Below, piece after piece: positions 1-13,099 of a stretch of 64,000 bases of DNA. The DNA is from Hofstenia miamia (lineage: Eukaryota; Xenacoelomorpha; Acoela): NCBI GenBank assembly GCA_004352715.1, contig SCFE01000029.1:2261343-2325342 (forward strand), read 5' to 3'. Both the position numbers and the translations under genes were made by a program. The notes below the pieces were generated by a model. It was given only the letters and a program-made list of their open reading frames with translations, was not told the DNA's origin and made no database searches. The number at the start of each line of letters is the position of its first letter. Within the stretch, counting starts at the first letter, position 1.

Positions 1-31
<31 letters not shown>
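1..31. repeat. (TA)n microsatellite at window edge
   Basis: Pure alternating TA from the first base. It is one of about ten such tracts in the window, several of which sit directly against N gaps. Confidence 0.95.
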
Positions 32-34
<3 letters not shown>

Positions 35-129
35 CATAGATTAAACATATAATGCAAAAAAATTTACCGGCCAAGGGTATTAACTCTTGCCGGCCAACTA
101 CCGGTCCGGCCTTAAAATTCCCAGCCGGT

Positions 130-860
130 TCCAACTCTGCTCTGTAAGAAAGGAAGCAACTCATCATGAAGCGTGGAACAATACTTTTGGGAATTAATGT
201 TCCCTCTGACCAATTTGAGTGTTCTTTGTCCTCCATAAGTAATCGCTCCCGAAATCGTAATGATGATTTATCTCTGTTTAAGCGGGCAGACAAGATATAG
301 AGCATCTTTTTCGTTTTCACGTCTCCAGCCGTACATCCTAGAGTCCTTCCCAATAACAACAGAGCATTCATCAGAAAAATACAAGTTTTTCCATGCATCA
401 AATGTCTAATTTTTACAGGCCTTCGTCCATCTTATTCGAATCTGCTTGTGCTTTTCCCTAACCACCGTAGACTTCCTTATCGCTCTCCTGACATACTTCA
501 GTTTCTTCAGTTGCTTATATATTGTGACTTTTAAAATTTCTTAAGATTTTCAACCAAAAAAAAAAAATTTAGATATGTGGCCGTAGGAGCTCCAACATTT
601 GCTTTAATTATACGCTTTAGTCTGTTAGCATCGAGTATAGTAAAAGTTGATGACCGCCCTTTATACCACTGATTTTCTAAACATCCAGTGTCTTTCCATT
701 TTTTATTATAGACTGGACTGTTGAACGTGATCTACCTGCTAGATCAGCTATTTCTTGAGGTTTTTCCTTCCTGGTGCCACGATATTATCACTTCTTTCAC
801 TTAGGTTGGTTAAAAGTTTTCTTCTGACATATTTTAAAATATACGTCATTACTAAGTGCC
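130..860 (-). pseudogene. Tc1-family transposase relic
   Basis: Read on the minus strand, several frames together give a Tc1-like DDE transposase. Around 860-560 there is helix-turn-helix-type sequence. It is followed by a segment rich in K and R ending in KLKYVRRAIRKSTV, and near 355-385 by the hallmark YFSDECSVVIG block that carries the first catalytic Asp of the family. A GG-rich stretch follows near 200-240. Stops and frame changes interrupt it, so no full ORF survives. The family moves by cut-and-paste into TA sites. The C-terminal end and the terminal repeats were not identified, so the limits are approximate. Confidence 0.7.
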
Positions 861-1120
861 TGTAAAATAATACAAAGGTGCAGACAACACGAAACAAAGA
901 AAAATGATTGGAACTATTAATTCGCGGGAAACTGGATCCCATTCCCGCGCGCTGTATGATACTATATGACTCGCGACTGTACATAGGCCAAGAGCGTTTC
1001 AAGATCACATCTAAATATATGTTGGTTTTGATAAAAAATCAACAAGGTCTGCGAGAATTTGTAATAAGTTTAAGCTTATCAGAGATATATTTGAAAGATT
1101 TCCTTTTTCCTAACAGGTGA

Positions 1121-3131
1121 TGTACAATTTTATACTAGCTCTATTCTGATTGTCTTTATGCAAAGCAATCAGAAATATGGAATTAAGTATCTTGGGGGTT
1201 CAGTGAGCTGAAAAACAAATATGTGGTTGATATATTATGTCTTTATTATGCCAGAAACAACGACAATGAGGACAAATAAACTTGTGAAAATGTTTTAAAA
1301 CTCTTGCTTTAATCTTTTTTGGAAAGAGAAATAAACATTACTTATGATAACTTTTTCACATCTTTCAGATTTACTATTTTTTAACGAAAGAACGTAGCAG
1401 TGGTTGGTACAGTGCAGCAAAATAGACGAGAATTTTGTAGTCAAAAGATTTCAAATTCTCCAGAATTATAAAGCTCAAGGTATTTATGTTGGAGAAGAAG
1501 CATTCTTGTGAATCAAATTACGCGAGTTTACAGCGCGAAGGCCTCTTCAAAACGTTTGCCAGATGCTGTATTTGGTAATAAGCTTGATATAGCATCTATT
1601 AATGCCAACGATCTCTATTACCGACAAATATTTTAAAAAAAGTCTTTATACTTCAGTTATCGGAGCAGTTCTGACAAATTCATGTCCAAGAAAATGCTTC
1701 TCAATGCAACCCTACAAATGACGTCGGTATTTTTCCAAGAAATGTGCAATTTACACCAATATTACACAAAAGTGACATATGTTGAACAAGTCATTGTGAC
1801 AATAAAACCAGCATAACTTAGAAAATGTGGATTTTCGCGAGTGATAAACGTACATATGCAATTGCAATGACTGTATTTATTTGGAACTTAAGTAAATACT
1901 TTGCAAATTTAGTGGCAGTTGATGTCAGAATGGAAATGTTTATCATTTATATGTATTACACTGCAGGCATAATCAGAAATTTTAATGCAGATATGTTTAG
2001 CTTGAAACTAGTTTGCTGTTGAATTTTGCAATTTAGATAAAAGTTTAATGTTAGAGTTACTAATATTACATCAAAACAGATTACAGTAATTCTAAGCTCA
2101 AGATAGGCTTCTAGAGAATGGAGGTAACATTCCTTCTGTGTGAGAAAAAAATCATTTTTGAAGTTACACCTTATCACTTATATTCAGAATTCTTAAGGGA
2201 CACTTTTGTAGGAAAATGTTCTATAAAATTCAAGAAATGCAGAAGCTTAATTGTGTTTGACCTAATTAAACACATAAATGCTACAATATGCCTACGATAA
2301 AAACGGAACAAGTGTTTTACTCATAAAGCATGTCTACAACAAACATTCTATTACTTCTCATTTTTAAAAACGAAAATTCGTTTCTAATGAAAAAAGCCTA
2401 CTTACCAGAAACATTAAAAAAGTTTAGTATGTTTGACTTTGCTTTAAAGCTCTAGTCAATGATTTCTCTTCTAGTTACATTACCCGACTAATTTTAGCTT
2501 TCCAAATAGTTCAAGATTATATTTTTTAAACCCAGTTGTGTTAATGTAGTGAATCCTTAAGTACAACAAAAATCAAAAGCATAACTTTCACATCTTTACA
2601 CTGAAGATGTATCAAAGGAATTTTTCAACAATTTTTATAGCAGCAGGTTTCTTCTGCTTATTATTTTCTCTTTACAGTGTTGAATTATGTGGGAAAACCA
2701 AAGATCATAAATACAATCTGAATGACAATCTACAAAGTAAACTTCGTTAGAATTTAATTTTTGATGAAATTATATAGTATACACATTTCAGCATCGATAA
2801 TAATATTCATCTAAATACAGTAAAAAGCTTTTCTTCCATAGCGTTCGGCCATGCCCAGCCCAATCCATTTCTCATGTATAAATACAATTCCACCTATTCA
2901 ATATTGTTCTTGTCCTTTTCCTGCCTATTTTTTCGTACCCAACCATTCTTATTTTCATATAATTGCGCTTTATGTGCTCTTCAGTGAATGAGGTTTATCC
3001 ATTGATTGCTGAAGTTACACTTTCACAATCAACACTGTCTTCTTGTAAATATTCGTGGTGACAAAATTATTCACTGCTTCTTTGCCAAATTTGGAATTAA
3101 TCCAACAATACAATGCACAGATAATCCAAAG
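1121..3131. other. No recognisable gene
   Basis: AT-rich sequence with only short random ORFs. I see no domain motif, splice-consistent exon or clear repeat here. Confidence 0.5.
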
Positions 3132-3487
3132 TAGACTTCTCAACGAGCCGAAATGTTTAAGCCAGGCTCGGCTCGTTTTATATTCAGCTCGGCTGGGTGC
3201 GCCACATACAACCACTCAATGAGGCTTGTTTTAGTTAGATACTACTTTTGAAAATATTGCGCTCTCAGAATTTTCTACATAGCTCATCCTATTATTTAAT
3301 AAATATTTTAAAATAAGATTACAAGAAAATGTATATTGAATGAAAAAATAAGAAAAATCCGCTAAAACAAATTAAAAAACAGAACTATAAATTGCTTGGT
3401 GTAATAAAGGCTCGTTTTGGGCTCGTTGTATATCCATTGCAGTGCTCAACATTTTCTTGTAAGAAGTTTGGCTCAGTGAAAAGTTTG
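3132..3487. mobile_element. hAT-type MITE, diverged copy
   Basis: This is a diverged copy of the element at 35256-35747. It shares the start TAGACTTCTCAACGAGCC (versus CAGACTTGTCAACGAGCC), the internal GGCTCG repeats and a long internal stretch ending in GGCTCGTTTTGGGCTCGTTG. It is flanked by ATCCAAAG on the left (3124-3131) and ATCTAAAG on the right (3488-3495), a 7 of 8 match to an 8-bp target duplication. The right terminal repeat has decayed. No coding capacity is seen. Confidence 0.75.
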
Positions 3488-4332
3488 ATCTAAAGCTAAT
3501 ATATAACTTTTCTACTTCAATTGAATATTTTGAGCTTTCGTTATCTTCTTACAATAATGCCGAAGACCACCATTCATATTTCAATATATCAAAATATTCC
3601 TTGATTACATCTATCAATATTGAATTCTAAGTACATGTTCAAATTTATGAGAATACTTCATTTCTTTATACCTCGTATTTCCTACATTGTTTCTTCAATG
3701 TATTTATCATATGATTAACAATTAATCTACTAAATGATAAAAATTTAAATCATCGAATAAGTAAAATTCACACTACATCGATAAATTTAATGCAAAACGT
3801 GGCCTAATATTGCCAACCAACTTATTTGATAAATCCAATGTAATTTATCAGATTCAATGTACGTGTGGTGAGGACTATATCAAGCATCATGAAACTAATC
3901 TAAATTGTGGACTAAATTATGGATCAAAAATATTAAAGAGTATGGAAGCAAAACTCTGAAAATCATCGAAAGCATTGTAATTAGTCCTTTTAAACCAGTT
4001 TATATACGAATGAGGATTATAGTCATAAACTGTTGTTATGAATTATTGCGATTTAGTGAACATATTATTATAAAGTCAAGTAAACTTATAGGGAATTATT
4101 TCTATGCTGAAATATATTTAAATAGTCTTTAAAGTTATTAAAACCCCTTACGAATTCACATCTTTCAATGTTGCAATAAAAACTTTCCTTGAGTTTGTCA
4201 AACTTTTAATTTTTTAGCCGCTCTAAAACATTTTCGCACTCGTTTGTACAACAATCATAATAATTATGAGCATGCAACACATTCATACATGTGGTTACAA
4301 GTTACAAGTGAAATGTAAGGGCTTTTAACACA

Positions 4333-5029
4333 CTCAACAATGAGTAAAGCCGGTGGGCCACCAGGTGGGATTTGCTCCGTGGGCCACCAACGGATCACTG
4401 GTGGCTAATTGGTGGGCCACTGATGGCAAAAGTAGTATTTTGGCATCAGAGCAATTTCTTAAGTGTAACAATAGCAAACTTTTATATTGATAAAAAATTT
4501 AAACATTTCAGTTTAAATCAACACCAGCCCAACAAAAGATTGAAGGAAATGCTAGCAAGCCTAGTATTCATATTGCTTTTAATTAGGTAATGGAAAATAG
4601 AAAGATTTTATTTATTGTAAGCAATAACAACAAGCATACAAAAATGCCAAATTTAAATTTGATTTTTAATTTCAGAAGAAATTGCAATTTTTAAACGTTT
4701 TTTCCAATAATTAAGTATATTTTTGCCAATTTTAACGACTCACATAGACATTTAGTATTGGAATATAAATTAGTCAAACTGATGAGAAAGTATTAATGTA
4801 CTTAAACCAGGTGTCCACTAGTGAATTCTTTTATGTTTGGAATCACGAAAAACAACATAATAAGAAAAATTGTTTTAGTTTGTTGTTGATCAGTGTACTG
4901 CTGCTACTAATTTACCATCAGTGGTCCGCTGGTGGCTATGAGTGGCTGCAATTGCCACTACTTCTCCATTAGTGGTGCACTGATGGAGGCTGGTGGCCGC
5001 CCATCCCACTCATTCCTCACTGGTTGAGG
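4333..5029. mobile_element. Inverted-repeat MITE with GGCCACC repeats
   Basis: The left end reads CTCAACAATGAG and the right end, reverse complemented, reads CTCAACCAGTGAGGAATGAG. Both are followed by clusters of GGTGGGCCACC/GGCCACCAG motifs in opposite orientation. The 700-bp interior is AT-rich and lacks a transposase. The arrangement is typical of a non-autonomous DNA transposon; the superfamily is not clear and I could not define a target duplication. Confidence 0.6.
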
Positions 5030-6231
5030 CTACATGGGAACTTGCACTAATAATGAAATTTAATGACGCCTTAGTACAAATAATTACAATAATATTATTT
5101 TGTTTGTCATCAATTATTAAAGTCCACCTCTATAAATCAAAATGTGCACATTCAATCATTAAACATTGGTAATTTGAATGAATTTTCTTTAAATAAAAGA
5201 AGTTAAAAACCCTCTTAGTTATAATTAAACTGTGTTGATGAAAACATTTAAAATTCTATCTCTAGCCTATGCTTTTCTCTTCAAAGGTGAACAGACTAGT
5301 GACGCATTAATGTGAAATATTGTGTATTTGTATGAGATGTAATAATTATACTTTGGCATGTAATTATAAAATCTAAAGCAATGAAGATGCCAAAATCAGA
5401 TTTTTTTCTCATAAATTATTGATGCATTAAAGTAAGATTAAAATGGATATTTCAATCGAATGTAATGCCCCCAAACGAATTATTATATATAAATCCTCCA
5501 AGAAAGACTCAAATGCTAATCCCAGAAAGTAAGTAGTATATTTGTTTTTAAAATTTCCTCATATTTGAAGCGCGATAAATGAATATTTTCTTTGGAATAG
5601 GCCTCAATTTAGTCCTATTTTTTTTAAGGGAGTGCAAAATTGCACCTTAGCCACATATCTTAACAAAAATCAAAATTGCGATCAGCTGAAGGCTCACTGC
5701 AAGTTTTCATCAAATGAAATTGAGTTTTATCTATTCCTGAGAAAATTGTCTCAATATCTTTGCTCAAAAAGATGTCATAGACATTTTGTCTGAATTTAGT
5801 AGTAGCATATTTTTATACTGAAATTTTTTTCATATTTAGCTTATTTTATTCCCCGTAATACATTTTTTTGGTTACACATTGGGTACCCGACAATATTTCA
5901 ATTTATATATTAACAATCAATGTCATCATAAACTAAGAAAAACAGAGTCATTACACTGTAAGTCCATTTCAATATAGATTTAATTTCATAGAATTGAATA
6001 AAATTAGAATTTTTTGCAAAAATGTACACAATTTTACATGCGTTTAACTAAGTGAGGTGATGCAGTAACATTTCATTTTACTGCTACTTGATAAGTTTCA
6101 AGCACTCTATAAATCATTATGATATTAAAATTCAGACAAAGGCCAATAAAAAGGTGTTTTTCAATGAGTTGATAAAACGTGTTAATAATACTGCTATTAG
6201 ATAAAAATGAATAAAATTTGACTTGACAGTG
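5030..6231. other. No recognisable gene
   Basis: AT-rich non-coding sequence upstream of the candidate peptide gene. Nothing recognisable was found; the promoter could not be placed. Confidence 0.5.
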
Positions 6232-7861
6232 ATGGTAGCAATAGTAATTTCATATGTTTTTCCAGGTAAGCTGAATTTATAATAGTTATGACTTATGTCT
6301 AGCACACTAGTAGATTTTTTTGTTACGTGTCATGTAAATAACGAGCTTAAGATAAAGGCACAAACAAACCAACAAGTCTCTTATATAGCAAAACGGCAAG
6401 GACTCTACTTCAGATTTGGAGAGAGCTCAAGGGTGTACTGACATTGTAGGACAAGCTACTGTAGAACTTCTACTCTCCTTTTGGCTACATCTCTGGCTTG
6501 GACATATCAAATTAATGTGTTCAAATTAGAAGCAGATGCATCATTACTACTAAATAGAGAGTAAATTCCCTGTGCACAACAAATTATTTTTTTTTCCAAA
6601 GTTAGGGAAATTCTAGCACAATTTAATTATTGATTGTGTTTGTTTCAAAAATTTAAGTGCGTTTTAAGATTGCTAAATTTTATTGTTAAATTTTATTTTT
6701 TCAACAAGACCCTTGTTACTGAAGCTGAACTTCGGTTATCCTATATTCTCCTTTTTCAATCGAATTACAGACTAAAGCGATTTTGCCACGACCTCTTTGC
6801 TTTATACATTAAGGGAATATTTGAATGGTAACATAAAAATTGAATAGAATTATAACATTTGTAGGAAAAAGGTAAAAATTATTTATTGTAAAAAAATCAT
6901 CACTGAAAAACTAAATACAGTCCATTTAGCAGTAGACTTCTAATGACTAGTGCACATTTTCATCTATATATTTTATCGTATTGTCTATAACTACCACGCA
7001 GTTTAGTTTCCAGAGTTGTTTTAATTTTTATTGCATTAAATTTGATTTGTTAAATACGAGATCTATTTAACAGATAAATTTATGAGATATCACAGAGGGT
7101 TTTGCAATTACTCATGGTAAGTATATTTTAGCATTTAGTAACTGAAGCTGTTTAGAATATTAAGATGAAAGCCTTATGTTACCTTTTTATGTCAGGTATG
7201 CATTATATGCATAGAAATATTCTTAGATTATAGCCTATAAATGCGTTTGGTAACCACAGTATTTTGCTGGTAAATATTAGATTGTAGTGAATCATGACTT
7301 ACGAATATTAGTAGGTAAAGAGTGACCACAAGTTAAGCTATTTACATATAGTATATATACATACATGTTATATATTATGTAAACTTTGAAATAATACCGT
7401 CCAAGCAATATTTTATGCTGCTTGTTCTGCAATTCTTTTCCTCCATAGAAATTTATTTTTTTATTATTTTTTAAGCTAAACCTACAAAAATATATAGAAT
7501 TTAGAACATCACATAGTAGCTCAGACTCACTGTGTTTAGGTGTTTTGATCACACCTAAATTGTTCTCTACGTTCTCTTGTTTTTCCTATTCGTGTATTTT
7601 CACGTTAATTATTATATTATGAATTAAGGCTTGCTTATTATATACAGTATTTAAGTACTCAAGTTTCATCCAAGACATTGTAGTTAAAATTTATTTGCCA
7701 TTGTCTTTTCCACATTTCTTATGTCTGTAATTTCTGCAATGAGCCAAAATCTATAAACAATGATACAGATTTTCATTCATTCATTCATATTTCTAGTACT
7801 TCCAGAATATCCAAACAAATTACATCTTATCTAATCTTATCTTATCATATATATTTCTTCT

Positions 7862-7893
<32 letters not shown>

Positions 7894-7970
7894 NNNNNNN
7901 NNNNNNNNNNNNNNNNNNNNNNNNNNNNNNNNNNNNNNNNNNNNNNNNNNNNNNNNNNNNNNNNTCTTCT

Positions 7971-8006
<36 letters not shown>

Positions 8007-11000
8007 ATGTATCTAATTTTTCTATTTTGAATTGAAGTTGCTCATTAACTATTTATTTTTAGCATGCCTATTTGCAATTATGCCAACAAGTGAAAGCAAC
8101 GACTATGAACAAGGTAAATATATGGGTTCAACAATGACTTTTTATTCATTGAAATTTGAAAATTGTAACAATATAATTTTTATTAATTTTCCATAAAATT
8201 TGGTAAATGAAATTTTAATAAATTTTGTAAAATATACCTCAGTCAAATTTCATATTAACTAATATGAAAGCTTATAGTTTTTGATTCTGATTGCAGATAT
8301 CAGTTCATATAAGTAAATTATTTATTTTTGTAACATTTTGTCCTAGTCCTGCATTCATTGCAATACATAACAAATTTAAGAACCGAATTGAAATTATATC
8401 CACGAGTTCTTAAAGTTGCTTTAAAAATATACATGCATCTAAAAACTCCTTTTTATTTTCAATGACTAACTCATTAATTAGTTGGTTTCCATATTTTAAG
8501 CTGACGTTTATTTTTCATACCTAATTTTTGGTTTGATATATGCACCCATTTTTTCCATCATTTCTTTTAAGAAGCTCAAATTAATTTAAGAAATCAATAA
8601 ACAGTCGATAAAAATATATTAGCAAAGCTACAGTACTGCTAAATTGAACTTGGTTAGCAGTAGGAGTAGCTCGACCATTCAGTCTCATATGAATAGAACC
8701 TCAGACTAAATATTTTGGTTGGTCTGTGTCTAACATGAGAGTGTTGCCATAAATCGAAAACTGGGAAAACCGATATAACAATATTACTCATAATTTTTGC
8801 CCACTTTGACAAAATAGATTGCAGTCATATTAGAAACTAAAATTTACTAACTTTTTTTCCAAGACGAAATATTATGATTAATCAATCACATATATAATAA
8901 GAGAGTATTTTATTCCAGAGCTGAAAAGGCTTAAGCCAACGTGCCACGCTTCGAGTGGCCTACGTACCAGTTGACCCCACTCACTGCGAAACTATACTCT
9001 GGACAGTATGTACACAAAGCTCATTAACCACATGAAAAGTACAATTTCTTTACAAGTTAAATATATATTGCACAAAGCAAACTCATTTTCATTTGATATT
9101 CATTTTTGTTTTTCATTTTGGTAATTTACTCACGAATATTATTGACACGAGGTTACTACCTCGCTCTTGCCAGGAAAGCACTATTGTTATGCAATCAGTA
9201 AGATGAAGGAAAAAGTATAGTTTCTAAATATGAAATTCAAATATGTCTTATTTTTGCAATGCAATGTCTATGAATAACCGCTGAAATAAATTTATCTTAA
9301 TGGCAATCATAAACCACAACACGACTGAGTAGCTGAATATGCAATGTTATTTTAGTCCTATGCAAATATGTGTTCTCTCACCCGCTTACCCGGCTTCTTT
9401 TCTATGATTTGTACCCGCACCGCTACAGCTTGGTCAATACCTGGGCGTGACATGAAAATTGAAGAGCTTTTCAGTTTAGTTCTTTTTGAAAAGTATTGCA
9501 ATAAATAACAAAATGAATGGTAAACTATTTATTCAAAGGTACCCCGTACCTGCACATCATTAAATTATTATCAAGTACTTATAAGCTTTCCATACTCATT
9601 ATGCGAATTTTCATAAACTACCAAAGAAAATTTCCACTTCGGTAAGTGATGGGGTAACTTCGAACACTTTTCTTCATTTTTTGAAATTGTGTAAAAAATA
9701 TATTACCCATGAACTGCAATAATTAGGAGCGCTGTTGTTCATATATTTACAGGAAATTAGAAAATTTTACTTTTAGGAATTAATTCTCATGAAATAGGGG
9801 CAACTTGAACAGTTAATAATTTCAATAGAAATATATTTATTTTATCTAGAAACTGAAAAATATAACGTCGGCAATATGGGGTAGTTATTGGTAATTGCTG
9901 CACTGATCAGGGTTTTCGAGTCGATTTTGAGTTTCTACGCTTCGAGTTCGTATATTTTTTTAAACAAAATTCCGAGTTCCATCAATTTTTTTTCTAATTC
10001 CGAGTTTTTTATGGTAAAAAACATTTTTTTGCAATAATTGTAAACTAGAAATAGTTATTTGCTATTGGTAAAGAAATTGAAATTTAAAATAATTTCATTT
10101 TTATGGTATTTTCGAGTCGATTTTCGATCGAGTTCGAGTTTTGATGATTTCCCTTCCGAGTTTTTCCGATTGAGTTTTGTGAGCTTATTCGAGTTCGAGT
10201 TCTTAACATTCCGAGTACTCGAAAACCCTGCACTGATCATACTTGTAGTACCAATCTGATCTAGAACCTTTACCACACTCCACAATACCATTGAAGGTAG
10301 TCAGTGCAGTGCACTGAGTCGGTTTCCGTGTATGTAGTGAGCAGTACAAAGCAATTAGGAAACCACCAAATATCTATCGCGATCTTTCCTATGTATCAAC
10401 ATATTTTCTGATGAAATGATGAGATTGTTATTGTCTAGATGCGTTTCTGTAATACACAAAATTTCATATTCAGTTGAAAGAGTTTAATCTCATTAAATTG
10501 TCCTTTAACTGATCTCGCATTAGTTAACAATTTTTTTAATGTTTTATTTCTACTATTGTTTCCCATTATCTCGAATGACTGTTCTCATCTCTTTCAACAT
10601 TTTTTTGTAATTAAGCATCCTCTATCATTCATTACCATTTAAATCAAGTCTAGTGAAAACCCCCTGTTTGTTAAGGTTGTTAATTCATTTTACGAAATTT
10701 CTCTTCCTCTGCTTCTTTTCAATGTACAATTTTATAGGACGAATTCGATCTTCTTTGGTTACATTTTTTACCTAGTATATAGCATGTACTATTGTCAACT
10801 AAAGGAGAAACACTACATTATTTTTTAACTTTTCTATCTATTTTTCTTTACCTCTTGATTCTTTAATTCCGAAAAACACTTTGCCTACTGATGCGAATTA
10901 GTAGCAATATTTTATTTTTTAAAGATTCAAGTTTACTGCAAATATTTTTCTTGAAAATATCTGGGTAACTTTTATTGCTTCTAACAATTGTTATTACAAG

Positions 11001-12165
11001 GAGATGCTTCATTTCATTTTTTAATGGAAAAAAGTTTATCATCAAAACACATCTTGAGATTATCAGTTTTGTATTAAGTTTTCTAGGCAAGGTATTTGCT
11101 AATCCACTCCTTTCTTCAGAAAGACGAGTGATATTTTCTTAATGTTTATCAAATCTGAAGAAGGCTTTATTGAGTCAGGAACACTCTTATCAACACAGTT
11201 TGAACAGAACTTTAAAATTGACATTTGTAGTGAAATATAGTAGTGATGCAGGGCTTATTAAACCTTGTGCAGTGCTGGTTTTGAATCATCTTATTATCAC
11301 AAATAAAACAAAAAACGTTGAAGACTTTTCTTTTATATTGCATGTAGAGCAATGAATTCTTTCAACCCTTTCCATTTCCAACTAAATTGGAACTCGATAA
11401 TAGAAGCATTCAATCTCTGTTGAGGATTCAAAGTGATTCGCATCAGTAGCAGCGGCATCAGGGAGATGTTTCTATCATCCTTGTTAATTCAGAGGATACA
11501 ATACAATCTAGTAGACTTTAAGTGCAGAGAATTAAAACTGAGGTCACCTGGCACTAAACAACACTCAACACTACCTTGCTTAAAGTTACTCCATCTTATG
11601 CCCATCAATTCATAAGTCGGATCAGATCGGATAAGGTTTAGTAGGCTATCAATGAAATTAATATCGAGGATTAAAGAATTTTTTCATTAAAGAATTGCAA
11701 GTTCCGGCCATTTATAAAAATAGAGGAAACACGAAAGAGCAAATAAAAGTATTTCTTGTTTGTGAAATTTAATTCACCATGTAGTCAACTGTCTGTGGGT
11801 GAGGTAGTAATTTTGGTCTTTGGAATAGTAGCTTTGTAGGATTGAGTTGGAGTACTCATTTTGAGAGAATACCCATCACTAGGTAAAGCATTAAAACTAA
11901 CTGATATCATCATTTATTTAAATTTTATCTAAATTTTAAGTAGTGCAGTTAAGAGCTGTTTCTTTTAAACATGGTAAGTAATAGAATGTGTGGTTGTTTA
12001 AATATGTATTACCCAAATCATTTATTTATTATTTTTTATTTATAATTAAATTTAGGAAAGAAACTGTGGGACATGGCTTCTAGAAGAGGAATGGACCGTC
12101 GCAACAAAGTGTGGGACATGCCTTACGAACGCGATTCCCCCAATGAATGGGATATAAAAACTTGA
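6232..12165 (+). CDS. Candidate short secreted peptide precursor, 3 exons
   Basis: Three small exons join in frame at phase-1 junctions: 6232-6265 (ATG, donor G|GTAAG), 8063-8113 (acceptor TTTTTAG|C, donor AAG|GTAAAT) and 12056-12165 (acceptor AATTTAG|G, stop TGA). The product is 64 residues. Residues 1-19 are hydrophobic and look like a signal peptide. The rest holds dibasic sites KK30-31, RR38-39 and RR43-44; Gly29 before KK would allow C-terminal amidation. Two related cores, KLWDM (31-35) and KVWDM (46-50), occur in exon 3. Exon 3 is much richer in G and C than its surroundings, as expected for coding DNA. ATTAAA follows the stop. I recognise no known peptide family. Alternatives are a small membrane subunit with one TM helix, or chance exons. 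Introns of 1.8 and 3.9 kb are much longer than those of the BPI gene, and the second contains transposon relics. Confidence 0.45.
7863..8004. repeat. (TA)n tract with internal 71-N gap
   Basis: TA runs flank N at 7894-7964. The flanks CTTCTTACTATATA and TCTTCTTTCTATATA resemble each other, suggesting that the assembler collapsed or repeated the tract. Confidence 0.9.
8114..9908. other. Intronic or intergenic, nothing recognised
   Basis: A somewhat less AT-rich patch lies at 8930-9010, but it gives no protein or RNA motif I can name. No other structure was seen. Confidence 0.4.
9909..10230. mobile_element. hAT-type MITE with CGAGT repeats
   Basis: The terminal inverted repeats are AGGGTTTTCGAGT on the left and, reverse complemented, CAGGGTTTTCGAGT on the right. 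CACTGATC occurs immediately outside both ends (9901-9908 and 10231-10238), which is an 8-bp target duplication as hAT elements make. The interior carries many TTCGAGTT and CCGAGTT subterminal motifs on both sides and no transposase. At 0.32 kb it is a non-autonomous copy. Confidence 0.85.
10360..10570 (-). pseudogene. LINE endonuclease relic
   Basis: On the minus strand the translation reads LTNARSVKGQFNEIKLF, a frame slip, then EYEILCITETHLDNNNL and later HRKDRDRY. This is the N-terminal block of the APE-type endonuclease of CR1/L2/Jockey-group LINEs (NARSL...ITETWLD...RDR), including the catalytic Glu. Only about 70 codons are recognisable and a frameshift lies within them. It sits inside intron 2 of the candidate peptide gene. 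Confidence 0.75.
10571..12055. other. No recognisable gene
   Basis: AT-rich intron-like sequence. Short ORFs near 11170 and 11433 show no domain motif and are probably chance. Confidence 0.4.
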
Positions 12166-12744
12166 GACTCATTAAAAAATACATTAAAGAGGAATTAACA
12201 TTGGTGAATTGGTGAATACGACTTTTTTAATAAGCGAATCTATTATTTTGTGCACTAGTATTTCATTAGTCAAGTATCTATACATTTTACATTTGGTTGA
12301 TAGGCTGTAAAATCTCCGGACATAGAAGAATACTAATAAGATGGCAATATAATGCAGTACCGCACGCAAAGTTGTTCTAAAAATTTACTTTGATTGGTTA
12401 AATCAAAAACTTTCGGAAATATATTCAACATTCTAAAGCTAAGGTCAGAAAATGCATTTTTAGGGTACATTTTTCTCAATATTATTAAAAATTTTACTTT
12501 TGATTTCTCACTTGATCACGACTGAGGCATCTTGAAGTTCCTTTGTACGCGCTGTTCCTTAAACTAACAGGAAAATATATAGTCATGTTACTCTGAGTAA
12601 TTGCACTATTGGAACATTGAGATAGGATGGCATATTAAGCAAAGGATAACACACAGAGCAAAACAGGCTTGTAGATGGGGCAGAATTGTGATCCCCCCTC
12701 CATGAAAATGTCTATGTGTAAGAGAATTAATGCTAAACTATACG

Positions 12745-12747
<3 letters not shown>

Positions 12748-12779
<32 letters not shown>
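12748..12779. repeat. (TA)n microsatellite
   Basis: About 15 TA units, downstream of the candidate peptide gene. Confidence 0.9.
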
Positions 12780-12782
<3 letters not shown>

Positions 12783-13099
12783 AGTAATTTAGAGAAATAA
12801 TATATTTCTCATACAATAAAAATGAAATTCAACATAGCTGTCTTGCAACGAATTGCTAGGCTGAAAACACATTAAGTTTTAATATCTTAAAATAATTTCT
12901 ATCCACCTTGTTTTTTATTTTGTTGAGGAACCAATTTGATTGTTCATTTAGGAAACCAGATCTTTGAAATCCAATTTTTGAAGTGTTTTATCATTTACTA
13001 ATACAGTTTGAAGCTGAGGAAAGATTTTTTAAATGGAGAAACCGTAATAATTGCAAAATTAGTCCCTAAATTTTAAAGTTGATGTCATTGGCTATGATC

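Noticed and set aside
7300-7550. 86-codon minus-strand ORF
   Set aside because: Low-complexity AT-rich composition and no motif; lies in the intron of the candidate peptide gene.
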